DNA from: Candidatus Arcticimaribacter sp.
GTDB lineage: Bacteria; Bacteroidota; Bacteroidia; Flavobacteriales; Flavobacteriaceae
Direction of reading: 5' to 3'
Assembly: GCA_011526335.1 (NCBI GenBank)
Contig: WTJB01000094.1
Location: 1 to 9,701, forward strand
DNA: 9,701 nt
The position numbers and the translations under genes were made by a program. The notes under the pieces are model-generated. The model ran no database searches. It saw only the letters and a list, made by a program, of their open reading frames with translations, and was not told where the DNA came from. Below, in pieces: positions 1 through 7,864 of the stretch (position 1 is its first letter; each line of letters starts with the position of its first letter).

Positions 1-886
1 CTTTGCTGTTTTCAGAACGAATTTTATTGATTTTTTTCACTTTGGCCACCATATCAGGATTTTGGCGCATTTCTTCTGTAGTGGTAATGGGTGTAAAAGC
101 AAACTCTGTAATCATCCCCGGTACACAGTTCATTTGTGCTCTGAAGTGAGGCATATAAGCCGAGTGAAGAACGTCTTGAGATCTCATTTTGAATATGACC
201 TCTCTTCCTACAGGTAAATGAAGTTCTTGAACCACGACATCGTCCAAACCGTTTGGATCTGTAGCGTCGATTCCCACCAAGTTCTTCCCGTCAAAATCTT
301 GCAAGAAGCGTACGTTAGCATCTCCCAACACACCATCTTCACCTGCATAACGTGCTTTCCAGTTAAACTGTTGTGCATACAATTCTACAATCAATGCTTC
401 ATCATTTTCTTCTACCGACATGATGTTTGTCCAGGTATATAAACCGTACAAAATAAGACCTGCTAAGGTAATCACAGGGATAATGGTCCATATGGCTTCT
501 AGACGATCGTTGTCTGCATAAAAGAGGGCTTTCTTCCCTTTTTCTCCTCTATACTTGTAGGAGAAATAATGCAATAATGCCTGAGTTATTGTTTGTACAA
601 AGAATATCAAGGCGAATGATATCCACATTAAATTGTCGTAATCACTCCCGTGTTCTGATGCCGCTTCGGGTAACAAAACATCTCCCCACTTGTAAAATGA
701 GAAAAGGGTCAATACATAAATAAACACGAGGAAGGCAAACATCAATTTTCCATTCCAATCGTTGTCTTTGTCCGTTGCAATCTGAGAATTGTCTTTTTGG
801 GTTTGTGACAATTCAAACATTTTCGTGATTTGCCACATAGAAATGGCTACTAATACTAAGACCGTAAGGGTTAAAAATGCCGTCAT
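1..886 (-). CDS. coxB: Cytochrome c oxidase subunit II, partial (C-terminal end beyond left edge)
   Basis: Subunit II of a haem-copper terminal oxidase; in this family it carries the binuclear CuA centre that takes electrons from cytochrome c or a partner complex. Reading from the ATG at 884-886 gives 295 codons, open at the window edge. Four hydrophobic segments are visible (about residues 3-20, 48-67, 86-108 and 131-152), two more than the classic two-helix subunit II. A periplasmic cupredoxin domain follows, with the QFNWKARY aromatic stretch near residue 173 and DVLHS at 238-242, whose His241 matches the first CuA ligand. The CxxxCxxxHxxM ligand cluster must lie off the window, so an intact CuA site cannot be confirmed. 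The start lies 21 bp after actF, preceded by a purine-rich GAGAGAGA run that could act as a ribosome-binding site. Co-transcription with ACIII suggests it is that complex's electron acceptor. Family assignment is firm. Confidence 0.93.
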   Translation of the reverse strand, partial: MTAFLTLTVLVLVAISMWQITKMFELSQTQKDNSQIATDKDNDWNGKLMFAFLVFIYVLTLFSFYKWGDVLLPEAASEHGSDYDNLMWISFALIFFVQTITQALLHYFSYKYRGEKGKKALFYADNDRLEAIWTIIPVITLAGLILYGLYTWTNIMSVEENDEALIVELYAQQFNWKARYAGEDGVLGDANVRFLQDFDGKNLVGIDATDPNGLDDVVVQELHLPVGREVIFKMRSQDVLHSAYMPHFRAQMNCVPGMITEFAFTPITTTEEMRQNPDMVAKVKKINKIRSENSK

Positions 887-907
887 TTATCTCTCTCTAA
901 TTTTATT

Positions 908-2269
908 TTAATAATGAAAACGTTCACTCTCGCCCATATAAGGATCTCCTTTAGCCAAGAGTGGTGCTTTCGTTAATTCTGTAAATACTATAAATATGAA
1001 TAATCCCAAGAAGAATAAAAACCCTCCTACTTCAGGAATTCCTATAAACCATTGATCGCCTACAGCGGATGGCATGATCATGTTAAATACGTCTAGATAG
1101 TGTCCTAACACAATCACGATCCCAGCCATTACGATAAAGTAATTCGTTCTTTTATAATCACTATTCATCAACAGTAGTAAGGGGAACAAAAAGTTCATTG
1201 CTATCATACCAAAGAAGGTGATGTTATAGTCCTCTATACGGGTGATGAAATAAGTAACTTCTTCGGGAATGTTGGAATACCAAATCAACATAAACTGTGA
1301 AAACCACAGGTAAGTCCAAAAGATACTCACCCCGAACATAAATTTACCTAAATCGTGAATGTGTGAGTCATTTACAAAGTCTAAGTAGCCTTTTGATTTA
1401 AGGTAAATGGTGATGAGTGCGATCACGGTAATTCCGGTCACAAACATCGACGCAAATACGTACCAACCAAACAGAGTACTGAACCAGTGTGGGTCAATAG
1501 ACATGATCCAGTCCCAAGACATGATCGATTCTGTTACGATATAAAAGACCAAAAACGCAGCCGATATTCTAAAGTTTTTCTTGTGGTTAGAAATGTCTGT
1601 TGCCACATCTTGAGCCAAAGAAAATTTTCTTGAAAAATAGCGGTATAGTGTCCAACCACTTAAAAAGAAAACGGCTCTACCAAGGAAGAAAGGTACATTT
1701 AAGAAACCAGTTTTACCAGCAATCAATTTATCGTGTGCTACCACATCTGCATCCATCCAGATAAAAAGGTGGTTGAAGTGCATCCCTGAAAGGGCCAAAA
1801 TAACAATGACGATAATTCCGCCCGGCAATAAATAGCCTGTGATTCCCTCCATAACTCTAAATACAACGGGAGACCATCCGGCTTGAGCAGCACGTTGTAT
1901 GGCATAAAAAGCCAGTACCCCTAACGAGATCATAAAGAAAAAGAAAGCCGCTACATACAAAGCAGCCCAAGGTTTGTTTTGTAGTTGGTGCAAAAGGTGT
2001 TCATCATGCGAACTGTCATGACCTTCTGAATGATCAGCCGCTTCATGTCCAGACCCGTGGGTATCTTCTGAATGACTCGCGGATGCTTCATGATGCGAAG
2101 CTTCTGCATGTTCCTCACCATGACCTGCACCATGATGTGCTGTAGCCACCATTGCTTTGGCTTCTTCAACGGTCTGTGGAGCCGATAGAAAACCATAAAC
2201 AAGACCTAAAAATCCCACCAACATCAAAGCGATGGATAAATTTCTGAGTTTATTTGAAAATGTATACAT
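908..2269 (-). CDS. actF: Alternative complex III membrane subunit ActF (NrfD/PsrC-like)
   Basis: Integral membrane subunit of quinol:cytochrome c oxidoreductase (ACIII), a paralogue of ActC. The 453-residue product has ten likely transmembrane helices (about residues 10-29, 101-124, 143-163, 193-211, 234-254, 266-289, 309-331, 351-370, 376-397, 412-431). Family-typical stretches are visible, including the ESIMSWDWIM region at 247-256 and the FGWYVFAS region near 267. ActF is generally thought not to hold the main quinol site but to contribute to proton movement or scaffolding; that is family knowledge, not seen here. The loop between helices 1 and 2 holds 14 histidines in 50 residues (45-94), mixed with Asp, Glu, Ser and Ala. 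The gene starts 15 bp after actE and ends 21 bp before coxB. No clear Shine-Dalgarno sequence precedes the ATG. Length is normal for flavobacterial ActF and there is no sign of truncation. Confidence 0.95.
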   Translation of the reverse strand: MYTFSNKLRNLSIALMLVGFLGLVYGFLSAPQTVEEAKAMVATAHHGAGHGEEHAEASHHEASASHSEDTHGSGHEAADHSEGHDSSHDEHLLHQLQNKPWAALYVAAFFFFMISLGVLAFYAIQRAAQAGWSPVVFRVMEGITGYLLPGGIIVIVILALSGMHFNHLFIWMDADVVAHDKLIAGKTGFLNVPFFLGRAVFFLSGWTLYRYFSRKFSLAQDVATDISNHKKNFRISAAFLVFYIVTESIMSWDWIMSIDPHWFSTLFGWYVFASMFVTGITVIALITIYLKSKGYLDFVNDSHIHDLGKFMFGVSIFWTYLWFSQFMLIWYSNIPEEVTYFITRIEDYNITFFGMIAMNFLFPLLLLMNSDYKRTNYFIVMAGIVIVLGHYLDVFNMIMPSAVGDQWFIGIPEVGGFLFFLGLFIFIVFTELTKAPLLAKGDPYMGESERFHY

Positions 2270-2284
2270 ATGACTACTAGACTG

Positions 2285-2836
2285 TTATTTTGTTAATTTA
2301 CTACGCAATTCCATTACGTGTTGTGCAATTTGCCAACGCTCAATTTCGTTGACCTGCCCGGCATGTGATCCCATTGCATTTTTACCATACATCAACACAT
2401 GGTAAATGCTTCCAGGAGTGATTTCACGATCGGCATAACTGGGTACACCTAAAAACTTTTCGCGGGTCATCAGTATACCTTGACCATCGCCTTTACTACC
2501 GTGGCATACTGCACAATAAATGCCGTATAATTCTTTTCCTGTAGCAGTATGTTCTGCTGTAATTGCTATAGGAGATTGCAATTCTGCCTTTGCTGCTTCA
2601 TAGCCCTCATTGGTGTCCTCGTATCCGTAGGGCTGCCATCCTCTTGCAATAGAACCTTCGGCAGGAATCTGTGCTTCTATGCCATTGGCAAACGCATCAG
2701 AATCAGCATAGGTTTCATAACCTACAGGTTCGTACATATTAGGAAAATATTGATAGTTGGGTTTTGAAGGATCGTGACATGATACCACCCCAAAGGCAAA
2801 AAATAAACTTGTTATTATGGTAAATACTTTCTTCAT
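2285..2836 (-). CDS. actE: Alternative complex III monohaem cytochrome c lipoprotein ActE
   Basis: Periplasmic monohaem cytochrome c subunit of ACIII. The 183-residue product opens with a lipoprotein signal peptide ending in a VVSC lipobox, so Cys20 should be lipid-modified and anchor the mature protein. One haem c attachment site, CAVCH, lies at residues 108-112 and is followed by a GxxGDGQG stretch typical of class I cytochromes. Met155, in the sequence AMGSHAGQ, is a plausible sixth haem ligand. Residues 21-100 form an N-terminal arm rich in Tyr, Pro and Gly (YFPNMYEPVGYE) that recurs in ActE proteins. The ATG overlaps the actD stop codon by one base (TAATG), which favours translational coupling. 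In the complex it would sit near ActA and help pass electrons towards the oxidase; that placement is from family knowledge. Confidence 0.93.
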   Translation of the reverse strand: MKKVFTIITSLFFAFGVVSCHDPSKPNYQYFPNMYEPVGYETYADSDAFANGIEAQIPAEGSIARGWQPYGYEDTNEGYEAAKAELQSPIAITAEHTATGKELYGIYCAVCHGSKGDGQGILMTREKFLGVPSYADREITPGSIYHVLMYGKNAMGSHAGQVNEIERWQIAQHVMELRSKLTK

Positions 2837-3366
2837 TATTCAGCGGTATTTTCTGGGATTGATATCTCAATAGCACCCGTTTTTTTCAACAATGCAGTTA
2901 GCTCTTTTTCATTGCCATTAAGGCTTACCTCCATCAAAAACTTATCATCAGTCGTTAATGGGTTTGGATTTTCTGCCTCCTTGAACGGCCATAATCGGCT
3001 GCGTAAATAAAAGGTGATCACCATCAAGTGCGCCGCAAAGAAAACAGTCATTTCGAACATTACGGGAACGAAAGCAGGCATGTTTTCCAAAAAGCTAAAG
3101 CTAGGTTTACCTCCAATGTTTTGTGGCCAATCGGCGATCATGATAAAATTGATCATGGTAACCGCAACTGAAAATCCGATACATCCGTAAATGAAAGCCA
3201 TTATAGCAAGGCGGGTTTCTTCCAATCCCATAGCTTTGTCCAAACCGTGAACAGGGAAAGGGGTATATACTTCTTCTATATGGTGCTTTTCGGCACGAAC
3301 TTCCTTGACCGCGCTCAATAGCGTATCGTCGTCGTCGTAGAGGGCGTGTATAACTTGGTTACTCAT
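2836..3366 (-). CDS. actD: Alternative complex III subunit ActD (DUF3341 family)
   Basis: Small membrane subunit of ACIII, 176 residues, with two clear transmembrane helices (about 54-78 and 98-120) joined by a short loop containing IGGKPSFSFLENMPAF. The N-terminal 50 residues are soluble and include the HALYDDDDTLLSAVKEVR stretch, and the family-typical VYTPFPVHGLDKAMGL segment lies at 33-48. A soluble tail follows helix 2. No metal or haem ligands are apparent, which fits a structural role packing against ActC and ActF. The ATG lies inside the last codons of actC: the genes share the 8 bp ATGAGTAA, which contains the actC stop. The stop codon shares one base with the actE start. Both overlaps suggest coupled translation and matched amounts of the subunits. 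The molecular role of ActD beyond structure is not established. Confidence 0.92.
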   Translation of the reverse strand: MSNQVIHALYDDDDTLLSAVKEVRAEKHHIEEVYTPFPVHGLDKAMGLEETRLAIMAFIYGCIGFSVAVTMINFIMIADWPQNIGGKPSFSFLENMPAFVPVMFEMTVFFAAHLMVITFYLRSRLWPFKEAENPNPLTTDDKFLMEVSLNGNEKELTALLKKTGAIEISIPENTAE

Positions 3367-4747
3367 TTCCGTCTCTTAATTTTTTATAATTATCTCCTGA
3401 AGATTTCAAAATTGTTTTTACTTCTGCTTGCGCAATTACCGGGAAGGTTCTTGCGTATAACAAGAAAAGTACAAAGAAGAATCCTATAGTACCTATAAAG
3501 ATTCCTATATCAACAAAGGTTGGGGAGAACATCGTCCATGAAGATGGAAGATAATCTCTGTGCAAAGAGGTAACAATGATCACAAAACGCTCAAACCACA
3601 TCCCAATGTTTACGACAATCGAGATGATAAAGGAGAACATAATGCTGGTACGTAATTTTTTAAACCACATAAACTGCGGAGAAAATACGTTACAGGTCAT
3701 CATCGCCCAGTAAGCCCACCAGTAAGGTCCTGTTGCACGATTTAAGAAGGCATATTGTTCGTATTCTACTCCTGAATACCATGCAATAAACAATTCCGTA
3801 ATATAGGCAACCCCAACAATAGAACCGGTAATCATGATTACAATGTTCATCAATTCGATATGCTGGATGGTGATATAGTCTTCAAGATTCGACACCTTAC
3901 GCATGATAATCAACAGTGTATTTACCATGGCGAAACCAGAGAAAATTGCCCCTGCAACGAAGTAAGGTGGGAAGATCGTGGTGTGCCATCCTGGGATGAC
4001 TGAGGTAGCAAAGTCAAACGATACAATGGTGTGTACAGACAATACCAGTGGAGTGGCTAAACCTGCCAAAACCAAAGACACTTCTTCAAAACGTTGCCAA
4101 TCTTTTGCTCTTCCAGACCATCCGAAACTCAATAAAGAATAGATTTTCTTTTGGAACGGACGAACGGCACGGTCGCGGATCATCGCGAAGTCAGGCAAAA
4201 GCCCTGTCCACCAGAAGACCAAGGATACCGATAAATAGGTAGAAATCGCAAATACATCCCAAAGGAGTGGGGAGTTAAAGTTTACCCATAAAGATCCAAA
4301 TCCATTGGGGATGGGCAATACCCAGTAAGCCAACCAAGGACGTCCCATGTGTATAATAGGGAAAAGTCCTGCTTGGATAACCGAGAAGATGGTCATTGCT
4401 TCTGCAGATCGGTTGATGGCCATACGCCATTTTTGACGGAATAAAAGGAGTACGGCAGAAATCAATGTTCCGGCGTGTCCAATACCTACCCACCAAACAA
4501 AGTTGGTGATGTCCCATGCCCAACCTACAGTTTTATTTAACCCCCAAGTACCAATTCCGGTAGAGATGGTGTAAATAATACATCCTAATCCCCATAAAAA
4601 GGCGGTTAATGAAATTCCAAATACAATCCACCATTGACGATTGGCAGTCCCTTCTACTGGGGCGGCTACATCTACCGTAACATCATGATAGGACTTATCT
4701 CCTGTTACTAATGGCTTTCTAATAGGTGCTTCGTAATGCGAGGCCAT
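3359..4747 (-). CDS. actC: Alternative complex III quinol-oxidising membrane subunit ActC (NrfD/PsrC-like)
   Basis: Polytopic NrfD-family subunit that in ACIII binds menaquinol and passes electrons to the nearest Fe-S cluster of ActB. The 462-residue product has ten likely transmembrane segments (about residues 40-62, 86-104, 116-136, 161-183, 225-246, 262-283, 300-322, 343-360, 369-391, 411-432). The NrfD-type stretch HAGTLISAVLLLFRQKWR starts at residue 91, followed by IIHMGRPW at 131-138. His133 and Asp164 are candidates for quinol-site or proton-pathway residues by family analogy; I infer this from position, not from an alignment. About 38 soluble residues precede helix 1. The gene starts 24 bp after actB, and its end overlaps actD by 8 bp. 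Length and sequence are ordinary for Bacteroidota ActC. Confidence 0.96.
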   Translation of the reverse strand: MASHYEAPIRKPLVTGDKSYHDVTVDVAAPVEGTANRQWWIVFGISLTAFLWGLGCIIYTISTGIGTWGLNKTVGWAWDITNFVWWVGIGHAGTLISAVLLLFRQKWRMAINRSAEAMTIFSVIQAGLFPIIHMGRPWLAYWVLPIPNGFGSLWVNFNSPLLWDVFAISTYLSVSLVFWWTGLLPDFAMIRDRAVRPFQKKIYSLLSFGWSGRAKDWQRFEEVSLVLAGLATPLVLSVHTIVSFDFATSVIPGWHTTIFPPYFVAGAIFSGFAMVNTLLIIMRKVSNLEDYITIQHIELMNIVIMITGSIVGVAYITELFIAWYSGVEYEQYAFLNRATGPYWWAYWAMMTCNVFSPQFMWFKKLRTSIMFSFIISIVVNIGMWFERFVIIVTSLHRDYLPSSWTMFSPTFVDIGIFIGTIGFFFVLFLLYARTFPVIAQAEVKTILKSSGDNYKKLRDGNE

Positions 4748-4771
4748 ACGCTATCTGTTTTTCTATTTATA

Positions 4772-7700
4772 TTATATGTTTCTCACTTTTGTTTGGTACA
4801 TCACGTTAGGTTTTGTTCCCACGTGCTCCAACAAGTGATACATACGATCATTTTCTTTCAATTGAGCTACTTCACTCTCTTTATCATTGATGTCTCCGAA
4901 GGTCATGGCTCCGCTAGTACAAGCAGCAGAACAAGCCGTCTGGAATTCTCCGTCTTTTATTTGACGTCCTTCCAATTTAGCATCCAAAATGGTTTTCTGC
5001 GTCATTTGGATACACATAGAGCATTTTTCCATTACCCCTCTAGAACGAACAACAACGTCTGGGTTCAATACCATACGTCCAAGGTCATTGTTCATATGAT
5101 AGTCAAACTCGTCGTTCTTGTTGTATAAGAACCAGTTGAATCTACGCACTTTATAAGGACAGTTGTTCGCACAGTAACGTGTACCTACACAACGGTTATA
5201 CGCCATATGGTTTTGTCCTTGACGTCCGTGTGAAGATGCCGCTACTGGACATACGGTTTCACAAGGAGCGTGATTACAGTGCTGACACATTACAGGTTGG
5301 AAAGTTACCTGCGGATTTTCAGCCGCTTGTTCCATTTGACCAAAAGTGGTCAAAGAATCTCCAATTCCAGAAATGTTTTCTTTGGTTTCTACATCGCCTT
5401 CAAAGGTGTCGTCAGAAGAGTAATAACGGTCAATACGCAACCAGTGCATATCACGTGATTTACGGACTTCTTCTTTCCCTACTACAGGCACATTGTTTTC
5501 TGCATGACAAGCAATTACACAAGCCCCACATCCTGTACAGGCATTGAGGTCAATAGATAGATTGAAATGATGTCCTATAGAACGATCAAATTCTTGCCAC
5601 ATATCAACTTCGGGGGAAGTTACTTGCTCTTCAATATGGTTTTTAGAAACCACAGGAACCGCATTCCAATACGATTTGTCTTTGGTATTGAATACTTCGA
5701 GTGTCGTTTCTTTTACAATGTCGCCACGTCCCATAAGGGTGTTGTGCAACTGAGTACATGCAAATTCATGGTACCCCTCTGCTAGACTAACGGTTACATC
5801 TTGTACCGTGTTGGCTTGGTTATAAAATGCGTAGGCATTTACCCCAACTTGCATTTCTTCTTGCAAGCCTTTACGCTTTCCGTATCCAAGAGCCAAACCT
5901 ACAGAACCTTTCGCTTGCCCAGGCTGAATTACAACCGGGAGTACAAGGGTTTTATTTCCTACAGTAACGTTGGCATAGCTTCCGTTAAGTGCACCGTTGG
6001 CTACATTTACATTCTTTAATCCAAGTGCTGCTGCATCCGTTGCAGAAATGGTTAAGTAGTTGTCCCAAGTAACGCGTGTGATCGGGTCTGGAAACTCTTG
6101 TAGCCAAGGGTTATTGGCCTGTTGTCCATCTCCTATTCCCGTTTTTGTATAAAGGGAAAGTTCTAGACCTTTGGCTTTTGCCGTAGCTAGCGTGTTCGCT
6201 GCGTTAGCTAAATCTGAAGTTTCATTGTAAGTCAAAGCATCTTCACTCGCTTGAGAAACATAGCCATCGTGCAATACGGTATTCCATTGACCATCCGCTA
6301 AAAGATTTGCTGACCAATGGTCTTGGATAGCATCGTAATACGTTGCATCACTTCCTGTCCATTTCAATAAAGCGTCTTGGAACTGAAGTGTATCAAATAA
6401 AGGACGGATGGTAGGCTGTGCCAACGCAAAGTGTCCCTTTTTAAATTCATAATCTCCCCACCCTTCTAAATAGTGTGGAACCGTTGCAATGTATTGTGCT
6501 GCAGCGGCAGTATCGTCTTCTTTCATAGAGAAAGCTACAGACAAGTCAAGTTTTTTCATGCCTTGTGCAAACGCTTCTCCTTCAGGTAAGGTGTTAACGG
6601 GATTGATTCCCACGGTAATTAACCCGCCTAAGGTTCCCGCGACAACGCTTTCGATAACCGCTTTAACCTCTTCTCCATTTTCAGAACGGATCATGCGGGG
6701 TTGACTAGCGTCCATTACCTCACTCTGTAAGCTATTGTTGATGGCTAGTACTAAAGCTTGCGCCCCTTTATCTTCAATTCCTGATACGACTACGGCTTTA
6801 CTTCCTGCAGCTTTTAGTGCATTTACCGCTTCGTTTACCTTAGCTTTATGTGCCGAGCTTAACGAGCCTGAAACAGCTGTTCCAGTCAATGCCCCATAAA
6901 TATGCGCCAAGATGTTTTTCTGTGCAGTTGGTGTAGCAGGTACTCGAATGTCAGCATTGGCTCCACTTAGCGTCATATTGGCTTCAAACTGGAAATGCTT
7001 AGACATGCTTGCCTTGCCATGGTCTTTCTGTGGAACGCGCGTTTTGGCGTAACCACCGTCATAACCACCCCCTTGCCAGTCACCAAGAAAATCTGCACCA
7101 ACAGAAACAATTGCTTCTGCTTTGCTAAAGTCATAGTCCGCTAAAGCACGAACGCCATAGGCCGCTTCAAAAGCGTCTAATGCCTCTGATGAAGCAATGG
7201 TATCAAAAGCAACGTGTCTTACGTTAGCGTATTTTGTGGTAAAATCGGTAATGATTTTAGTGGTCGTTGGACTTGCAAAAGTCTGCGTCAATAATACCAC
7301 TTCTTTGCCTGTAGCAGCCAAGGCATTAAGCTTAGCCCCTACTTGTGCATGAAGATCTTCCCAACTGATGTCATTTCCGTTACCCTTAGGTCCTTGTAAA
7401 CGTTGGGTATCATACATAGACAATACAGAAGCATGCACACGTGCATTGGCTCCTCCAAGGGTAGGAGCGTCGGTATTGCTTTCAACTTTTATTGGACGTC
7501 CTTCTCTGGTTTTGATTAGAATGCTAGCAAAATCAAAGCCGTCGGCTATGGCAGTAGCATAATAATTGGCTACCCCAGGACGAATTTGTTCCGGCTGTAC
7601 AACATAGGGTACAGATTTGATCACAGGACCTTCACATGCAGCTAGGGTTGCAGCAGCGGTGCTGAAACCTACATACTTTAAAAAGTCTCTACGGGAAGTA

Positions 7701-7846
7701 TTGCTTTCTTCTAGTGTAGCATTATCTTCCAAAAATTCATTTACCGGCAAATGCTCTGCAAACTCTTTTTGCTCTAGCTGATCTACCAAAGGACTATTTT
7801 GGTCCAGTTGTTCAGCATTTTTCCAATAGGTCTTATTTGTTGCCAT
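4772..7846 (-). CDS. actB: Alternative complex III iron-sulfur subunit ActB (Mo-oxidoreductase-like plus ferredoxin domain)
   Basis: Large peripheral subunit of ACIII, carrying electrons from the quinol site on ActC to the ActA haems. The 1024-residue product begins with about 50 polar residues, then a twin-arginine motif (SRRDFLK, residues 51-57), a short hydrophobic stretch and a LAAC lipobox with Cys71, indicating a Tat-exported lipoprotein. Residues from about 72 to 696 resemble a molybdopterin oxidoreductase chain but contain no cysteine, so the usual N-terminal Fe-S ligands are absent. The C-terminal domain has four cysteine groups: C770/773/776/780; C854/857/862/866; C886/892/896 with Thr889 at the missing fourth position; and C942/945/972/976. 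By family this means three [4Fe-4S] clusters and one [3Fe-4S] cluster. It lies between actA (18 bp gap) and actC (24 bp gap). Length is normal for fused-domain ActB. Confidence 0.97.
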   Translation of the reverse strand: MATNKTYWKNAEQLDQNSPLVDQLEQKEFAEHLPVNEFLEDNATLEESNTSRRDFLKYVGFSTAAATLAACEGPVIKSVPYVVQPEQIRPGVANYYATAIADGFDFASILIKTREGRPIKVESNTDAPTLGGANARVHASVLSMYDTQRLQGPKGNGNDISWEDLHAQVGAKLNALAATGKEVVLLTQTFASPTTTKIITDFTTKYANVRHVAFDTIASSEALDAFEAAYGVRALADYDFSKAEAIVSVGADFLGDWQGGGYDGGYAKTRVPQKDHGKASMSKHFQFEANMTLSGANADIRVPATPTAQKNILAHIYGALTGTAVSGSLSSAHKAKVNEAVNALKAAGSKAVVVSGIEDKGAQALVLAINNSLQSEVMDASQPRMIRSENGEEVKAVIESVVAGTLGGLITVGINPVNTLPEGEAFAQGMKKLDLSVAFSMKEDDTAAAAQYIATVPHYLEGWGDYEFKKGHFALAQPTIRPLFDTLQFQDALLKWTGSDATYYDAIQDHWSANLLADGQWNTVLHDGYVSQASEDALTYNETSDLANAANTLATAKAKGLELSLYTKTGIGDGQQANNPWLQEFPDPITRVTWDNYLTISATDAAALGLKNVNVANGALNGSYANVTVGNKTLVLPVVIQPGQAKGSVGLALGYGKRKGLQEEMQVGVNAYAFYNQANTVQDVTVSLAEGYHEFACTQLHNTLMGRGDIVKETTLEVFNTKDKSYWNAVPVVSKNHIEEQVTSPEVDMWQEFDRSIGHHFNLSIDLNACTGCGACVIACHAENNVPVVGKEEVRKSRDMHWLRIDRYYSSDDTFEGDVETKENISGIGDSLTTFGQMEQAAENPQVTFQPVMCQHCNHAPCETVCPVAASSHGRQGQNHMAYNRCVGTRYCANNCPYKVRRFNWFLYNKNDEFDYHMNNDLGRMVLNPDVVVRSRGVMEKCSMCIQMTQKTILDAKLEGRQIKDGEFQTACSAACTSGAMTFGDINDKESEVAQLKENDRMYHLLEHVGTKPNVMYQTKVRNI

Positions 7847-7848
7847 AA

Positions 7849-7864
7849 GCTAAATTGCTAAATT
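7849..7864 (-). repeat. Two tandem copies of AATTTAGC in the actA-actB gap
   Basis: The 18-bp gap between actA and actB is almost entirely two perfect head-to-tail copies of the 8-mer AATTTAGC, read on the minus strand. No Shine-Dalgarno-like sequence is present before the actB ATG; an A/T-rich leader without one is common in Bacteroidota. The repeat may be chance in an A/T-rich spacer. Confidence 0.6.

Noticed and set aside
218..442. A 74-codon plus-strand frame opposite coxB.
   Set aside because: It is antisense to the CoxB cupredoxin domain and has no start context or recognised motif.
1951..2202. An 83-codon minus-strand frame overlapping the start of actF.
   Set aside because: It is the out-of-frame reading of the His-rich repeat-like codons of actF and contains no domain; actF itself is clearly the real gene.
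4736..6019. Several open frames on the plus strand opposite actB (for example 4736-5128 and 5179-5547).
   Set aside because: They lie fully antisense to a well-supported gene, have no recognisable domains, and their translations have the erratic composition of reversed coding sequence.
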